Below, piece after piece: positions 9,868 to 18,757 of a stretch of 64,000 bases of DNA. Under the pieces are notes generated by a model, which saw only the letters and a list, made by a program, of their open reading frames with translations, had not been told where the DNA came from and searched no databases. Position numbers and translations under genes: made by a program. The stretch comes from Sunxiuqinia elliptica (GTDB lineage: Bacteria > Bacteroidota > Bacteroidia > Bacteroidales > Prolixibacteraceae): assembly GCF_900113005.1 (NCBI RefSeq), contig NZ_FONW01000001.1, positions 886,996-950,995 of the forward strand, written 5' to 3'. Every line of letters begins with the position of its first letter. The first letter of the stretch is position 1.

Positions 9868-11127
9868 TTATTTTCGTTGATGAACCTCGTTGGAATTGAC
9901 AATTTTATAAAGCTTGTCTGATCGCCGGATGGTTTGATCCAATTTGATTGAGAACCGTTCGCCCTTTTGAGTTTGGTCAACAGGCTTCAAATCAACGCGA
10001 ATCTCTTCAACCTTGGCTTCTACCACTCCGGTTGTTGGTCCTGTAACCAAAATTTGGTCACCCACCTGGAGTTTACCGGTTTCCATTTTAAACTCAGCCA
10101 CACCGAGCTTCGAGAAATAGTTCATTCCTTTTCCCAGGTAAAGCTTTCGCTTGGTAGCAACTGATCCGTAGTTCTTGCTCCACTCGCCCAAGCGCTGCCC
10201 TAAATAGTAACCATCCCAGAAACCTCGGTTGAAAACCGTGGTTAACCGTTCGTCCCAAGCGGCTATTTTTTCATCGGTAAAACTTTGGTCAAAATAAGCA
10301 TCAGCGGCTTCGCGATAACATTCGACAACTGTTTTGACATATTCCGGAGACCGTGCCCGGCCTTCAATTTTAAGAACTGATACACCCGCATCCAGCACTT
10401 TGTTCAAAAAATGGATGGTTTTTAAATCTTTTGGCGACATGATGTACTCGTTGTCGATCTCAAGCTCTGCACCCGTTTCCTGGTCGGTTACGGTGTAAGC
10501 GCGGCGACAGGTTTGCATGCAGCTTCCGCGGTTGGCCGATGAGTTCATCTCGTGCAAACTCAGGTAGCATTTCCCGGATACAGCCATGCACAACGCACCA
10601 TGAACAAACATTTCAAGTTGAATAAGTTTCCCGGCTGGGCCAGTAATCTGTTGTTCCTTGATTTGTTTGCTGATCTCCCAAACTCGTCCAAGATTCATCT
10701 CGCGGGCAAGAACGATCACATCTGCAAACTGAGCATAAAATTTAACGCCTTCGATGTTGGTGATATTCAATTGGGTTGAAATGTGTACTTCAACACCAAT
10801 ATTGCGGGCATAGGAAATTGCAGCAATATCGCTGGCAATAATGGCTGAAATACCTGCCTCTTTCGCCGCATCAATCACTTGGTGGAGTTTGTCCAGTTCA
10901 TTATCAAAAATGATGGTGTTTACTGTCAAGTAAGTCTTAACGCCATGCTTCGATGCTTTTTCCGCGATCTTTCTCAAATCGTCCAGCGTAAAGTTGTTGG
11001 ACGAGCGAGCTCGCATGTTAAGCTGCTCAACACCAAAGTAAACTGATCCGGCCCCACCTTGGATTGCTGCAGCCAGCGATTCATATGAACCAACTGGTGC
11101 CATAATTTCAACTGCTTGTCTTTCCAT
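9868..11127 (-). CDS. U32 family protein (TrhP/RlhA-like RNA hydroxylation class)
   Basis: 419 residues. It belongs to the family annotated as peptidase U32, whose studied members act in prephenate-dependent hydroxylation of tRNA or rRNA rather than as proteases. The N-terminal TIM-barrel-like domain starts EIMAPVGSYESLAAAIQGGA. The signature region GKCYLSLHEMNSSANRGSC followed by MQTCRR contains four Cys (with GALC upstream) in the arrangement used for an iron-sulfur cluster. The SVLKIEGRARSPEYVKTVVE motif follows. The C-terminal 80 residues form a small beta domain (KLQVGDQILVTGPTTGVVEAKVEEI). It is divergent from the sigma factor gene. Confidence 0.88.
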   Translation of the reverse strand: MERQAVEIMAPVGSYESLAAAIQGGAGSVYFGVEQLNMRARSSNNFTLDDLRKIAEKASKHGVKTYLTVNTIIFDNELDKLHQVIDAAKEAGISAIIASDIAAISYARNIGVEVHISTQLNITNIEGVKFYAQFADVIVLAREMNLGRVWEISKQIKEQQITGPAGKLIQLEMFVHGALCMAVSGKCYLSLHEMNSSANRGSCMQTCRRAYTVTDQETGAELEIDNEYIMSPKDLKTIHFLNKVLDAGVSVLKIEGRARSPEYVKTVVECYREAADAYFDQSFTDEKIAAWDERLTTVFNRGFWDGYYLGQRLGEWSKNYGSVATKRKLYLGKGMNYFSKLGVAEFKMETGKLQVGDQILVTGPTTGVVEAKVEEIRVDLKPVDQTQKGERFSIKLDQTIRRSDKLYKIVNSNEVHQRK

Positions 11128-11149
11128 CCCGTTTTCTGTTTTGAGCAGG

Positions 11150-11157
11150 CAAAAGTA
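11150..11157 (-). promoter_or_regulatory. -7 promoter element of the U32 family gene
   Basis: Minus-strand TACTTTTG, a perfect TAnnTTTG followed by C, 23 bases upstream of the ATG at 11127. The -33 position is not clear. Confidence 0.45.
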
Positions 11158-11295
11158 CTAAAAATTACACCAATTTGAATGAGGACAGAAACTTAAGTCA
11201 GGGGATTGAAAAAACCATATGAAAACTGCCTATCCAATGAGCTAAACTTTGGTCTGTTCATCTTCGAAAGAGGTTCTTTTTCTTTCAATATTTGC

Positions 11296-11303
11296 TATTT
11301 TTG
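11296..11303 (+). promoter_or_regulatory. -7 promoter element of the ECF sigma gene
   Basis: TATTTTTG followed by C, 28 bases before the ATG at 11331; it matches TAnnTTTG exactly. An AAGG purine run about 8 bases before the ATG could serve for ribosome binding. No clear -33 TTTG. Confidence 0.4.
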
Positions 11304-11330
11304 CTTGATCTACAAGTAAAAAGGTGTTAG

Positions 11331-11912
11331 ATGGGAGTCAAGGTCGAAATAAACCGAGCATTGAAAAAGGGTTCCAGAGAGGTCTTTCAGCAAGTGTTTG
11401 ATGAATACTACGAAATGCTTTTGCACATCAGTATGCAATACTTGTCAGAAGAAGATGCCAAAGAAGCTGTTCAGGAAGCCTTCCTGAAGCTGTGGGAGAA
11501 TCGGAAACAAGTAAAAGAGGACGCCAATATCCGGAACTTTCTTTTTACCATCGTTAAAAACAACTGTTTGAATATGATCAAACGACAGCAGGTTGCGTTG
11601 AAAAACAAAGCCCCTTTGATGTGGATTGAGATGCATTATGAATACGAAGCAATCGCTAAACTTGATTATACGAATTTAGAGTTTGAGGAATTGAAGGAGC
11701 GGGTTGAAAATGCAGTGGAGCGTTTGCCGGGACAATGTAAAACGGTTTTTATGCTGAGTCGTTATCGTCACTTGAAAAATAGTGAGATTGCCTTGGAACT
11801 TGGTGTTACAGAGAAAACAGTTGAAGCACATATTACCAAAGCGCTAAAGATCTTGCGCCACGATTTGAAAGATTACTTGCCTATTTTAATTGCCCTCAAC
11901 TTCTTGTCGTAG
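11331..11912 (+). CDS. ECF-type RNA polymerase sigma-70 factor (PUL regulator)
   Basis: 193 residues. Region 2 is SREVFQQVFDEYYEMLLHISMQYLSEEDAKEAVQEAFLKLWE (split here for description: core helix EDAKEAVQEAFLKLWE near residue 42), and region 4 is LPGQCKTVFMLSRYRHLKNSEIA followed by LGVTEKTVEAHITKALKILR, a helix-turn-helix. There is no region 3, as usual for ECF factors. The gene is directly upstream of a FecR-type anti-sigma gene and a SusC gene with an STN signalling domain, so it most likely transcribes the downstream susCD genes when ligand is bound at the outer membrane. Confidence 0.92.
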   Translation: MGVKVEINRALKKGSREVFQQVFDEYYEMLLHISMQYLSEEDAKEAVQEAFLKLWENRKQVKEDANIRNFLFTIVKNNCLNMIKRQQVALKNKAPLMWIEMHYEYEAIAKLDYTNLEFEELKERVENAVERLPGQCKTVFMLSRYRHLKNSEIALELGVTEKTVEAHITKALKILRHDLKDYLPILIALNFLS

Positions 11913-12021
11913 AGGAAGATTACTTTCAGTCTTTTTCGTAAGACCTAACTTTTCTAAAAAAAAACGATGATTTTCTTTTAGGGGTAGCCCTCCTTGTGTT
12001 GTATAGTAAATGTGAATCGGA

Positions 12022-13032
12022 ATGAAGATGATAAGAAAGGGCAAAGAAATAACTATTCAAAAAGTACTGAGCAAAGAAGCTTCGCCTGAAGAGCGTATGC
12101 AGTTCTTTAAACAGCTGGAGCAAGATGAGGAACTCAAGAGGGAATATCTGGAGTTGCGAAACTTGTGGGCTAAAACGGCACCAGTTTATAAGCTGTCATC
12201 AAAAGAAAAAGAACGTGCTTTTGACCAAGTGTGGCGTCGAACGAAAGCGCAAAGCGGAAAATCAACGATTCTGTTGCGAATGAGTCGCTATGCAGCTTTG
12301 TTTATTTTGGCCTTTTTGCTGGGAGGCTTGGCTGTGTTTTTTGTTGGGCAGCAGTCGCCTGAAGTCAGTATCGAGGCCCGAAAACAGCAGTTTTCCGCTG
12401 GCCCCAATAGCTTGGCTGAGCTCGTTTTATCAGACGGAAGTCGGGTTGTGTTGAATGCTGGATCTGAATTGATTTTTCAAGAAGATATGGGGACTGGAGA
12501 GCGTCTGGCAGAACTAAAAGGGGAAGCTTACTTTGATGTTGTTCATAAAGAAGGACAACCTTTTATCGTTAATGTTGGCGGGCTTAAAATTAAGGATCTC
12601 GGAACTTCTTTCAACATTAATGCCTATCCGGATGCCCCTAAAATTGAAACGACTTTGGTGGATGGAGCACTTGAAATTGGCATTAAAAGGAAAACTTTAA
12701 TTGAGCTAAAACCGGGCGAGAGCGCATCGTTTGATAAAGACAAGAAGACTTTGCAAGTACGAGAAGTAAATACGGGCTTAATAATCGCTTGGACAGAGAA
12801 CAAATTTGTTTTTCGAAACATGACTTTAGAAGCAATAGCTAGCGAATTGGAGGCATGGTATGATGTTGAGATTGACTTGTCGAAGAGTAAGATGAAAGAC
12901 AAATATTTTAACCTGTCAATGAAACGAACGGCGACGATTAATTCGGTATTGAAAATGCTTCGGATTAATACCGGAATTCATTACGAGATTGAAGAACAGG
13001 AGATTGGAAAAGATCAAATTACAATATGGTAG
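12022..13032 (+). CDS. FecR-type anti-sigma factor
   Basis: 336 residues. The N-terminal 85 residues are cytoplasmic and would hold the sigma factor; one membrane segment lies at about 90-109 (YAALFILAFLLGGLAVFFVG). The periplasmic FecR domain follows (LSDGSRVVLNAGSELIF, LKGEAYFDVVHKEGQPFIV, DLGTSFNINAYPD, TTLVDGALEI), and then the DUF4974-type C-terminal domain ending TINSVLKMLRINTGIHYEIEEQ. It should relay the signal from the STN domain of the downstream SusC to the upstream ECF sigma. It lies 109 bases after the sigma gene. Confidence 0.92.
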   Translation: MKMIRKGKEITIQKVLSKEASPEERMQFFKQLEQDEELKREYLELRNLWAKTAPVYKLSSKEKERAFDQVWRRTKAQSGKSTILLRMSRYAALFILAFLLGGLAVFFVGQQSPEVSIEARKQQFSAGPNSLAELVLSDGSRVVLNAGSELIFQEDMGTGERLAELKGEAYFDVVHKEGQPFIVNVGGLKIKDLGTSFNINAYPDAPKIETTLVDGALEIGIKRKTLIELKPGESASFDKDKKTLQVREVNTGLIIAWTENKFVFRNMTLEAIASELEAWYDVEIDLSKSKMKDKYFNLSMKRTATINSVLKMLRINTGIHYEIEEQEIGKDQITIW

Positions 13033-13081
13033 TAACTAACAACTGACTAAGCCTATGGGGAAAAATCGGCGAGAATAAAAC

Positions 13082-13115
13082 AACGGGTGCAGGATTGCAG
13101 CCTAACACCCGTTTT
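13082..13115 (+). terminator. Hairpin between fecR and susC
   Basis: AACGGGTG (13082-13089) pairs with CACCCGTT (13106-13113) around a 16-base loop and is followed by TTTTA. It can end the sigma/anti-sigma transcript, leaving susC to a promoter of its own, or act as partial terminator. Confidence 0.55.
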
Positions 13116-13160
13116 AAAGCACATTTATAAGTACATGCTATAATCAATAAACACAAATTT

Positions 13161-16100
13161 ATGAAGAAAATTTTTTTTTCCCCAGATTCTTATGAGTCTG
13201 GGATTAGGCAAATTATGCGTATTATGAAACTTACTACTCTTTGTTTACTACTGACTGTGTTAAGTTTGTCTGCTGCGAATAGCTATTCGCAGCAGCTCAA
13301 GCTTAATCTTAACTTGAGAGACGCATCAATTATTGAGGTGTTCAATGAAATCGAGGAACAGTCAGAACTGGGCTTTTTATTTAATAATGACCAGCTGGAT
13401 TTAAAGCAAAAGCATACCATTAAGGTGAGTAATGCCAGTATTTCAGAAGTAATGGGAATGTTGCTTGGAGGCTCTCCGCTTTCTTACAAGATGATTGAGC
13501 GAAATATTATCATTACTCAGGATAATGGCGTTTTGAATCAGCAAGAAGGTCGAAATGTTACGGGTGTTGTTACTGATGAAGAAGGCTTTCCTTTACCGGG
13601 AGTATCAATTATTGTAAAAGGAACAACGACTGGTACAATTTCAGATGTGAATGGTAAATTTTCGTTGGATGTTCCTGCAAACTCAAAAGCCTTGGTCTTC
13701 TCGTTTATCGGGATGGAAACTCAGGAGGTTAAGTGGGACGGACGTGGAGTTATGAACATCGAGTTGCGAACTTCCACCATTGGGCTGGATGAGGTGGTAG
13801 CCATCGGTTACGGGGTGAAGAAGAAAGTAAACCTCACCGGATCGGTTGCAACAGTGGATACCAAAATCATTGAAGACCGGCCTACAGAAAACCTGTTGAA
13901 ATCATTGCAAGGAACAATTCCGGGGGTAACCATTATTTCTCGTCCGGGAAGTACCTCAATTAACATTCGCGGACGTGGTAACCTGAAAGCTTCAGAGCCT
14001 CTGTACATTGTCGATGGAATTGAAGTTAGTTCAGACTTCTTTCAAAACATTGAGCCAGGAGCTATTAAGGATATCTCGTTCTTGAAAGATGCTTCATCTG
14101 CAGCTATTTATGGTTCAAAGGCCGCCTATGGTGTGGTGTTGGTGACAACGAAAGAAGGAGAAAAGGGACAGTTGAAAATTGATTACAACGGAACCTTTGG
14201 ATTTCAGAAACCAACCTATATTCCCGATGTGTTAAACTCTTGGGAATATGCGGAGATGTATCGGACTTCGGAGTTGAACTCCGGAAGTACGGAAGATGGA
14301 CTGCGGTTTAGCTCTGATGATGTGGAGCAATACCGCTTAGGCAGTAACCCAGACTTATACCCAAATACCAATTGGTTTGATGAGGTATTGGATGAGCAGG
14401 CTGCTTTTACGAAGCACAGCTTATACCTTTCCGGAGGTGGTGAAAAAGTAAACTACATTTTTGGGTTGGGATACATGAATGATGAGTCTTTGACTCCGGG
14501 AGAAAACAACGAACGTTTCAACTTTTCTTCAAAAACGAAAGCAGACTTAAAAGATTGGTTGGAGGTAACTTCCAATATTAATTTCATTTATAAAAAATAC
14601 AAGCGGGAGCAGGGAGCTGCCGCGCTGGTTGAATTTTTGAGGGTACCTCCAACGCAAGTCGCCAGACACACGAATGGAGAATGGGGATCTGTTCGAAATG
14701 CACGTGAAGCAACAACTGCCGAAATCAATGCGAACCCATTACGTACACTGGAAGAAGATGGAAGAGCAAACACGGATACCAAGCACTTTTTGGGAACAAT
14801 GAATGCGGTTATTAAGCCGTTCAAAAATGTTCGAATCAACAACCAGGTTGGTTATCGCTACTGGGATTATCGTCATTTTTCTTTCAAAAGTAAAAAGGAT
14901 GGTGTGCCAAACCATTTGAATCCTTCAGCTGGAATCGTTTCGGGAACAGCTTCCGAGGTCAACCAAATGAATATGGATTGGCGCTATTCTGAAAAACTGA
15001 TTTATGACGGATGGATCAATTACGACAATACTTTTGATGGCGTGCATGGTGTTGGTTTAATGGCTGGTATGCATGCTGATACCTACACCAGTAAACGGTT
15101 GAAGGTAGGACGTAAGAATTTTGGTAGCAACGATATGAATGCGATTTCAGGAGGTTCTACCGATCCGGATGATCAGATTACGACCAATAAGGTTGATGGT
15201 AACTTTGCATTGGGCGATGACTTCCTGGAAGAAAGCACTTTGTCGTACTTTGGTCGTGCTACCTACGATTACAAACAACGCTACCTGTTTGAGGTCAACT
15301 TTAGAGCTGATGCTTCTTCTCGTTTTGCAAAAGAAGGACGCTGGGGATTCTTCCCTTCTTCTTCAGTTGGATGGCGCGTTAATGAGGAGCAATTCCTGTC
15401 GCATGTTAATTGGATTGACAACTTGAAATTGCGGGCTTCTTGGGGACAAAACGGAAACATTAACAACATTGGCTTGTACGATACTTATTCAACTTTTGCA
15501 TCAGGAGGCACCGGCTATATTGGTGGTGGGGTAGTTCCTGTTTTAGTTGAAGACCGCATTGCAAATGAGAACCTGACTTGGGAAACTACAAGCACTACAG
15601 ATGTTGGTGTCGATTTCATGGTTTTAAATGGGATGTTCTCAGTAACGGCTGATTATTACAATCGATTAACTGAAGATATTTTGATTCGGGCCAATGATAT
15701 TGCCGTTGAAACTGGAATTGGCAAGGAGAGTATTCCAGCTCGTAATGTTGGCGAGGTTCGCAATAGGGGTTTCGAGTTTGCCGTGAACCACAACAACCAG
15801 GTTGGCGAAGTAAGTTACTCTGTCGGATTTAACGCTTCGAAGAACAAGAATGAGATTGTTAATTTGGGAGACAACGTCAATCAGTTACCTCCTGACGGTT
15901 ATTTTGTTCTTCGGAAAGGTGAATCAATTGGTAGCTTCTTTATGTATGAAGCTGATGGATTGTACTCAACTGATGATGTGGCTAATGGGAATGTTGTTCC
16001 TTACGGCAAGCAGGTGCCTGAAGCAGGAATGGTGAAGTTTGTTGACCAACTGACTGAAGATACAGATGGCGATGGCGTTCCTGATGCAGCTGATGGCGTG

Positions 16101-16625
16101 ATCAATGAGAAAGACCGCACCATTGTGGCAAACGATGTTCCTGATTTCACTTATGGAGTGAACCTTGATGTATCTTATAAAAACTTTACCCTGTCGGCTA
16201 TTGGTCAGGGAATTACCGGTGTTAAAGTATATATGGATAATGAAGCATCTCAGGCATTCTTTAACAGCTCTGTGCCACGTGAATGGCAGTTAAATAACTG
16301 GACTGAAGAGAATCAGGGCGCACACTATCCCAAGCTGTTTAAAGAAACCGATGATCGTTATAAATACAACAGTATTGCTTCATCTTACTGGTTGTTTAAC
16401 GCTTCTTATTTTAGGGTGAAAAACATTACGCTGAGCTATAAAATCCCTCAGCAATTGGTTACAAGAGCTGGACTACAAAAAGCGAAAGTTTACATTTCAG
16501 GAGACAACCTGTTTACGATTCGTGGTGATCAACGAATGAAAGATTTTGATCCGGAGCGTAGCTCAGGACGTGGTGCTCAAATTGGAATGAAAACATTCAC
16601 TGCAGGTGTTTCAATCACTTTCTAA
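13161..16625 (+). CDS. TonB-dependent SusC/RagA-family outer membrane transporter with STN domain
   Basis: 1154 residues. Signal sequence at about 22-45 ending NSYSQQ; then a secretin/TonB short N-terminal (STN) domain (LRDASIIEVFNEIEEQSELG onward), a CarboxypepD-regulatory-like beta domain (GVVTDEEGFPLPGVSIIVKG), the SusC plug (ENLLKSLQGTIPGVTI, LYIVDGIEV, IKDISFLKDASSAAIYGSKA) and a long 22-strand-type barrel ending FTAGVSITF, with the terminal Phe normal for outer membrane insertion. It imports oligosaccharides using TonB energy. The STN domain marks it as a signal transducer that contacts the FecR protein. The barrel also has a Ca-binding-looking DTDGDGVPDAADGVINEKD loop. Substrate is not readable, but the sulfatase nearby points to a sulfated glycan. 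Confidence 0.95.
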   Translation: MKKIFFSPDSYESGIRQIMRIMKLTTLCLLLTVLSLSAANSYSQQLKLNLNLRDASIIEVFNEIEEQSELGFLFNNDQLDLKQKHTIKVSNASISEVMGMLLGGSPLSYKMIERNIIITQDNGVLNQQEGRNVTGVVTDEEGFPLPGVSIIVKGTTTGTISDVNGKFSLDVPANSKALVFSFIGMETQEVKWDGRGVMNIELRTSTIGLDEVVAIGYGVKKKVNLTGSVATVDTKIIEDRPTENLLKSLQGTIPGVTIISRPGSTSINIRGRGNLKASEPLYIVDGIEVSSDFFQNIEPGAIKDISFLKDASSAAIYGSKAAYGVVLVTTKEGEKGQLKIDYNGTFGFQKPTYIPDVLNSWEYAEMYRTSELNSGSTEDGLRFSSDDVEQYRLGSNPDLYPNTNWFDEVLDEQAAFTKHSLYLSGGGEKVNYIFGLGYMNDESLTPGENNERFNFSSKTKADLKDWLEVTSNINFIYKKYKREQGAAALVEFLRVPPTQVARHTNGEWGSVRNAREATTAEINANPLRTLEEDGRANTDTKHFLGTMNAVIKPFKNVRINNQVGYRYWDYRHFSFKSKKDGVPNHLNPSAGIVSGTASEVNQMNMDWRYSEKLIYDGWINYDNTFDGVHGVGLMAGMHADTYTSKRLKVGRKNFGSNDMNAISGGSTDPDDQITTNKVDGNFALGDDFLEESTLSYFGRATYDYKQRYLFEVNFRADASSRFAKEGRWGFFPSSSVGWRVNEEQFLSHVNWIDNLKLRASWGQNGNINNIGLYDTYSTFASGGTGYIGGGVVPVLVEDRIANENLTWETTSTTDVGVDFMVLNGMFSVTADYYNRLTEDILIRANDIAVETGIGKESIPARNVGEVRNRGFEFAVNHNNQVGEVSYSVGFNASKNKNEIVNLGDNVNQLPPDGYFVLRKGESIGSFFMYEADGLYSTDDVANGNVVPYGKQVPEAGMVKFVDQLTEDTDGDGVPDAADGVINEKDRTIVANDVPDFTYGVNLDVSYKNFTLSAIGQGITGVKVYMDNEASQAFFNSSVPREWQLNNWTEENQGAHYPKLFKETDDRYKYNSIASSYWLFNASYFRVKNITLSYKIPQQLVTRAGLQKAKVYISGDNLFTIRGDQRMKDFDPERSSGRGAQIGMKTFTAGVSITF

Positions 16626-16665
16626 ACAACGAGAAATTGGTAAACTCAAATTAAAAGCAAGAACA

Positions 16666-18504
16666 ATGATAAGACGTAATATTATATTTTCAATTATTGG
16701 CTGCTTCAGTTTGCTTATGATGGTAAGCTGTTCCGATGATTTTATGGATAAAACTCCGCAGGGATCTTTGGATCCTTCAAAGATTGATGCTTCGAAGGTT
16801 GAAGAACTTAGGAACTCAATTTATACAACAATATCAGGCTCTGATGTGGTCTTTTTTGCCGGTTATGCCGATAATGGCTACTCCCGAAACTATTGGGATA
16901 GCAACGGTGCTTTGGTTCAGTCCAACACCGTGTCTGGCTCTGAGAACTTTGGTTATGGCGAGTGGGGACATTATGGTGACCGTGGAAACGATTATTCATC
17001 CATTCGTTTTTGTAACCTGTTCATCGAGAAATTGAGATCTTTTGATGAGATGGATGCAACGCAAAAGAAGAAGTACATTGCTGAAGCGCGGGTGATGAGA
17101 GCCTGGACTTACATGGATTTGACCTTGTTTTATGGCGATGTTGCTTTGGTTGACTCTGTTTATAATAATTTCGAAGACGGACTTAAACGCGATCCAGCCA
17201 ATGAAGTACGCTCTTGGATTTTGGATGAATATGATGCGGCCTTCCAGGATCTTCCGGAAGAAAATGACCCAGCACGTTTCAACAAGGCCATGGCTATGGC
17301 TTTGAAAGCTAGAGCTGCTTATTATTTTGGCAACTATGCCGAAGCAGAAGAAGCTGCTAAGTATGTGATTGACAATGGCGGTTATTCGCTGTTTGAAGTC
17401 GGTGAGCTATCTGATCAAATGCAGAAAGATGCTGACTTCTTCAAGCAACTGATTGATTTTGATGCTTACGGCATTGATGAAGAGGCTTTTTTGAAAGGAA
17501 TTTTCAACTACCAGAATATTTGGAACGTTGACTACAACAGCGAAGCGATTATTTCAAAAGAGTACGATGCAACTGAAGAATACGGTGATTTCAACCGGGT
17601 AACTTCTTTCCTGTCGCCTAATCTTACTTCAAAACATGGCTGGGCAACGATTGCTCCAATTCAGGATTTGGTTGATTCCTATTGGGAAGTTAATGGGCAA
17701 GATGCTCCATCTTTGGGATCGGTTGATAGTCGAATTGAAGCTTACAAAGCTTTGCGCGAAGAGATTAGTGCACTTCAAGCTGGTCCGGACAATGACCCAG
17801 AGCAGGTTGAGGACAACATTTCGTTTAGTGATGCAGTGGCTCAAGTGATCGATCAACTTCCAGAGAAAGACTACATGCAGCAGTTTAAAAACCGCGATAG
17901 CCGGCTTTATGCCTCTATTGTCTTTCCTTATTCTGCTGTCAATACCTTGGTTGAGGATAAATACTTCGAGTACATTCATAGTATCAATAACTACGGACAA
18001 ACAGGCTTTGTATTCCGGAAAATGAGCGGTGGCGATGATCTTGTCTCCGTTTGGGGTGACGCTTACTACATGAGTGGCTCGGACTTCCACGTGGTTCGTT
18101 TGGCTGAAATGCTATTGATTTATGCCGAAGCTCACACCCAAACAACAGGTTATGACGGCAGTGTGACTGCGGAATTGAATAAATTGAGAGCTCGTTGTGG
18201 AATGCCCAATGTTCCTGCTGGTTTAGCGAAAGATGAAGCCATCAACTTTATTCGTAGAGAGCGTCGCATTGAGTTGGCCGGTGAGGGCCTTCGTTATTTC
18301 GACATTCGTTTGTACGAAGATCCTTCACGAAATGGGGGCGTAAAAGGTACTGAAGCTGCCAGCGTTGTTATGCAGGGACAGAGCTATGACCCTGTAGGAA
18401 ACAAGAGTGCTAACAAAGTTTGGGATGATCGGTTAATGTTAATGCCAATCCCAACAACCTCTAGAGATAAAAACCCACAACTGGATCAAAATCCAGGCTA
18501 TTAA
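16666..18504 (+). CDS. SusD/RagB-family surface glycan-binding lipoprotein
   Basis: 612 residues from the ATG at 16666; an in-frame upstream start at 16606 would overlap susC and delay the signal peptide, so it is rejected. The lipoprotein signal ends LLMMVSCSDD with lipobox Cys at about residue 24. The SusD fold is shown by TPR-like helices (AEARVMRAWTYMDLTLFYGD, AMALKARAAYYFGNYAEAEEAA) and the C-terminal RRERRIELAGEGLRYFDIR motif, followed by LMPIPTTSRDKNPQLDQNPGY. It forms the lid over the SusC transporter. It starts 40 bases after susC and is closed by a strong terminator. Confidence 0.95.
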   Translation: MIRRNIIFSIIGCFSLLMMVSCSDDFMDKTPQGSLDPSKIDASKVEELRNSIYTTISGSDVVFFAGYADNGYSRNYWDSNGALVQSNTVSGSENFGYGEWGHYGDRGNDYSSIRFCNLFIEKLRSFDEMDATQKKKYIAEARVMRAWTYMDLTLFYGDVALVDSVYNNFEDGLKRDPANEVRSWILDEYDAAFQDLPEENDPARFNKAMAMALKARAAYYFGNYAEAEEAAKYVIDNGGYSLFEVGELSDQMQKDADFFKQLIDFDAYGIDEEAFLKGIFNYQNIWNVDYNSEAIISKEYDATEEYGDFNRVTSFLSPNLTSKHGWATIAPIQDLVDSYWEVNGQDAPSLGSVDSRIEAYKALREEISALQAGPDNDPEQVEDNISFSDAVAQVIDQLPEKDYMQQFKNRDSRLYASIVFPYSAVNTLVEDKYFEYIHSINNYGQTGFVFRKMSGGDDLVSVWGDAYYMSGSDFHVVRLAEMLLIYAEAHTQTTGYDGSVTAELNKLRARCGMPNVPAGLAKDEAINFIRRERRIELAGEGLRYFDIRLYEDPSRNGGVKGTEAASVVMQGQSYDPVGNKSANKVWDDRLMLMPIPTTSRDKNPQLDQNPGY

Positions 18505-18517
18505 ACAGCATTTAGTT

Positions 18518-18550
18518 CCGGGGAGAAATGAGCATTTCTCCCCGGTTTGT
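18518..18550 (+). terminator. Intrinsic terminator after susD
   Basis: A perfect 12-bp stem, CCGGGGAGAAAT with ATTTCTCCCCGG, around loop GAGC, followed by TTTGTTTT. It separates the susCD transcript from the sulfatase gene. Confidence 0.9.
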
Positions 18551-18757
18551 TTTACCTTCCTTCCGATCGAGAAAGCTATCGTCGTTGTCAGCCATTCATG
18601 TCATATAGCAGCATGTCTCATGCTATATTTCCTTCCCAAAAAATAGATCTTTGAAATTCGCTGTATTGGTTTTCGATATGCTCGAATCAAATTACGACTC
18701 TCCGCCAACGAATACTGGTTATAGCAAAACTTTTATTAATTTTTGTTGAATAAGAAA

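Noticed and set aside
9868-11127. Collagenase-type protease
   Set aside because: Old U32 peptidase naming; four Cys and family knowledge favour RNA hydroxylation.
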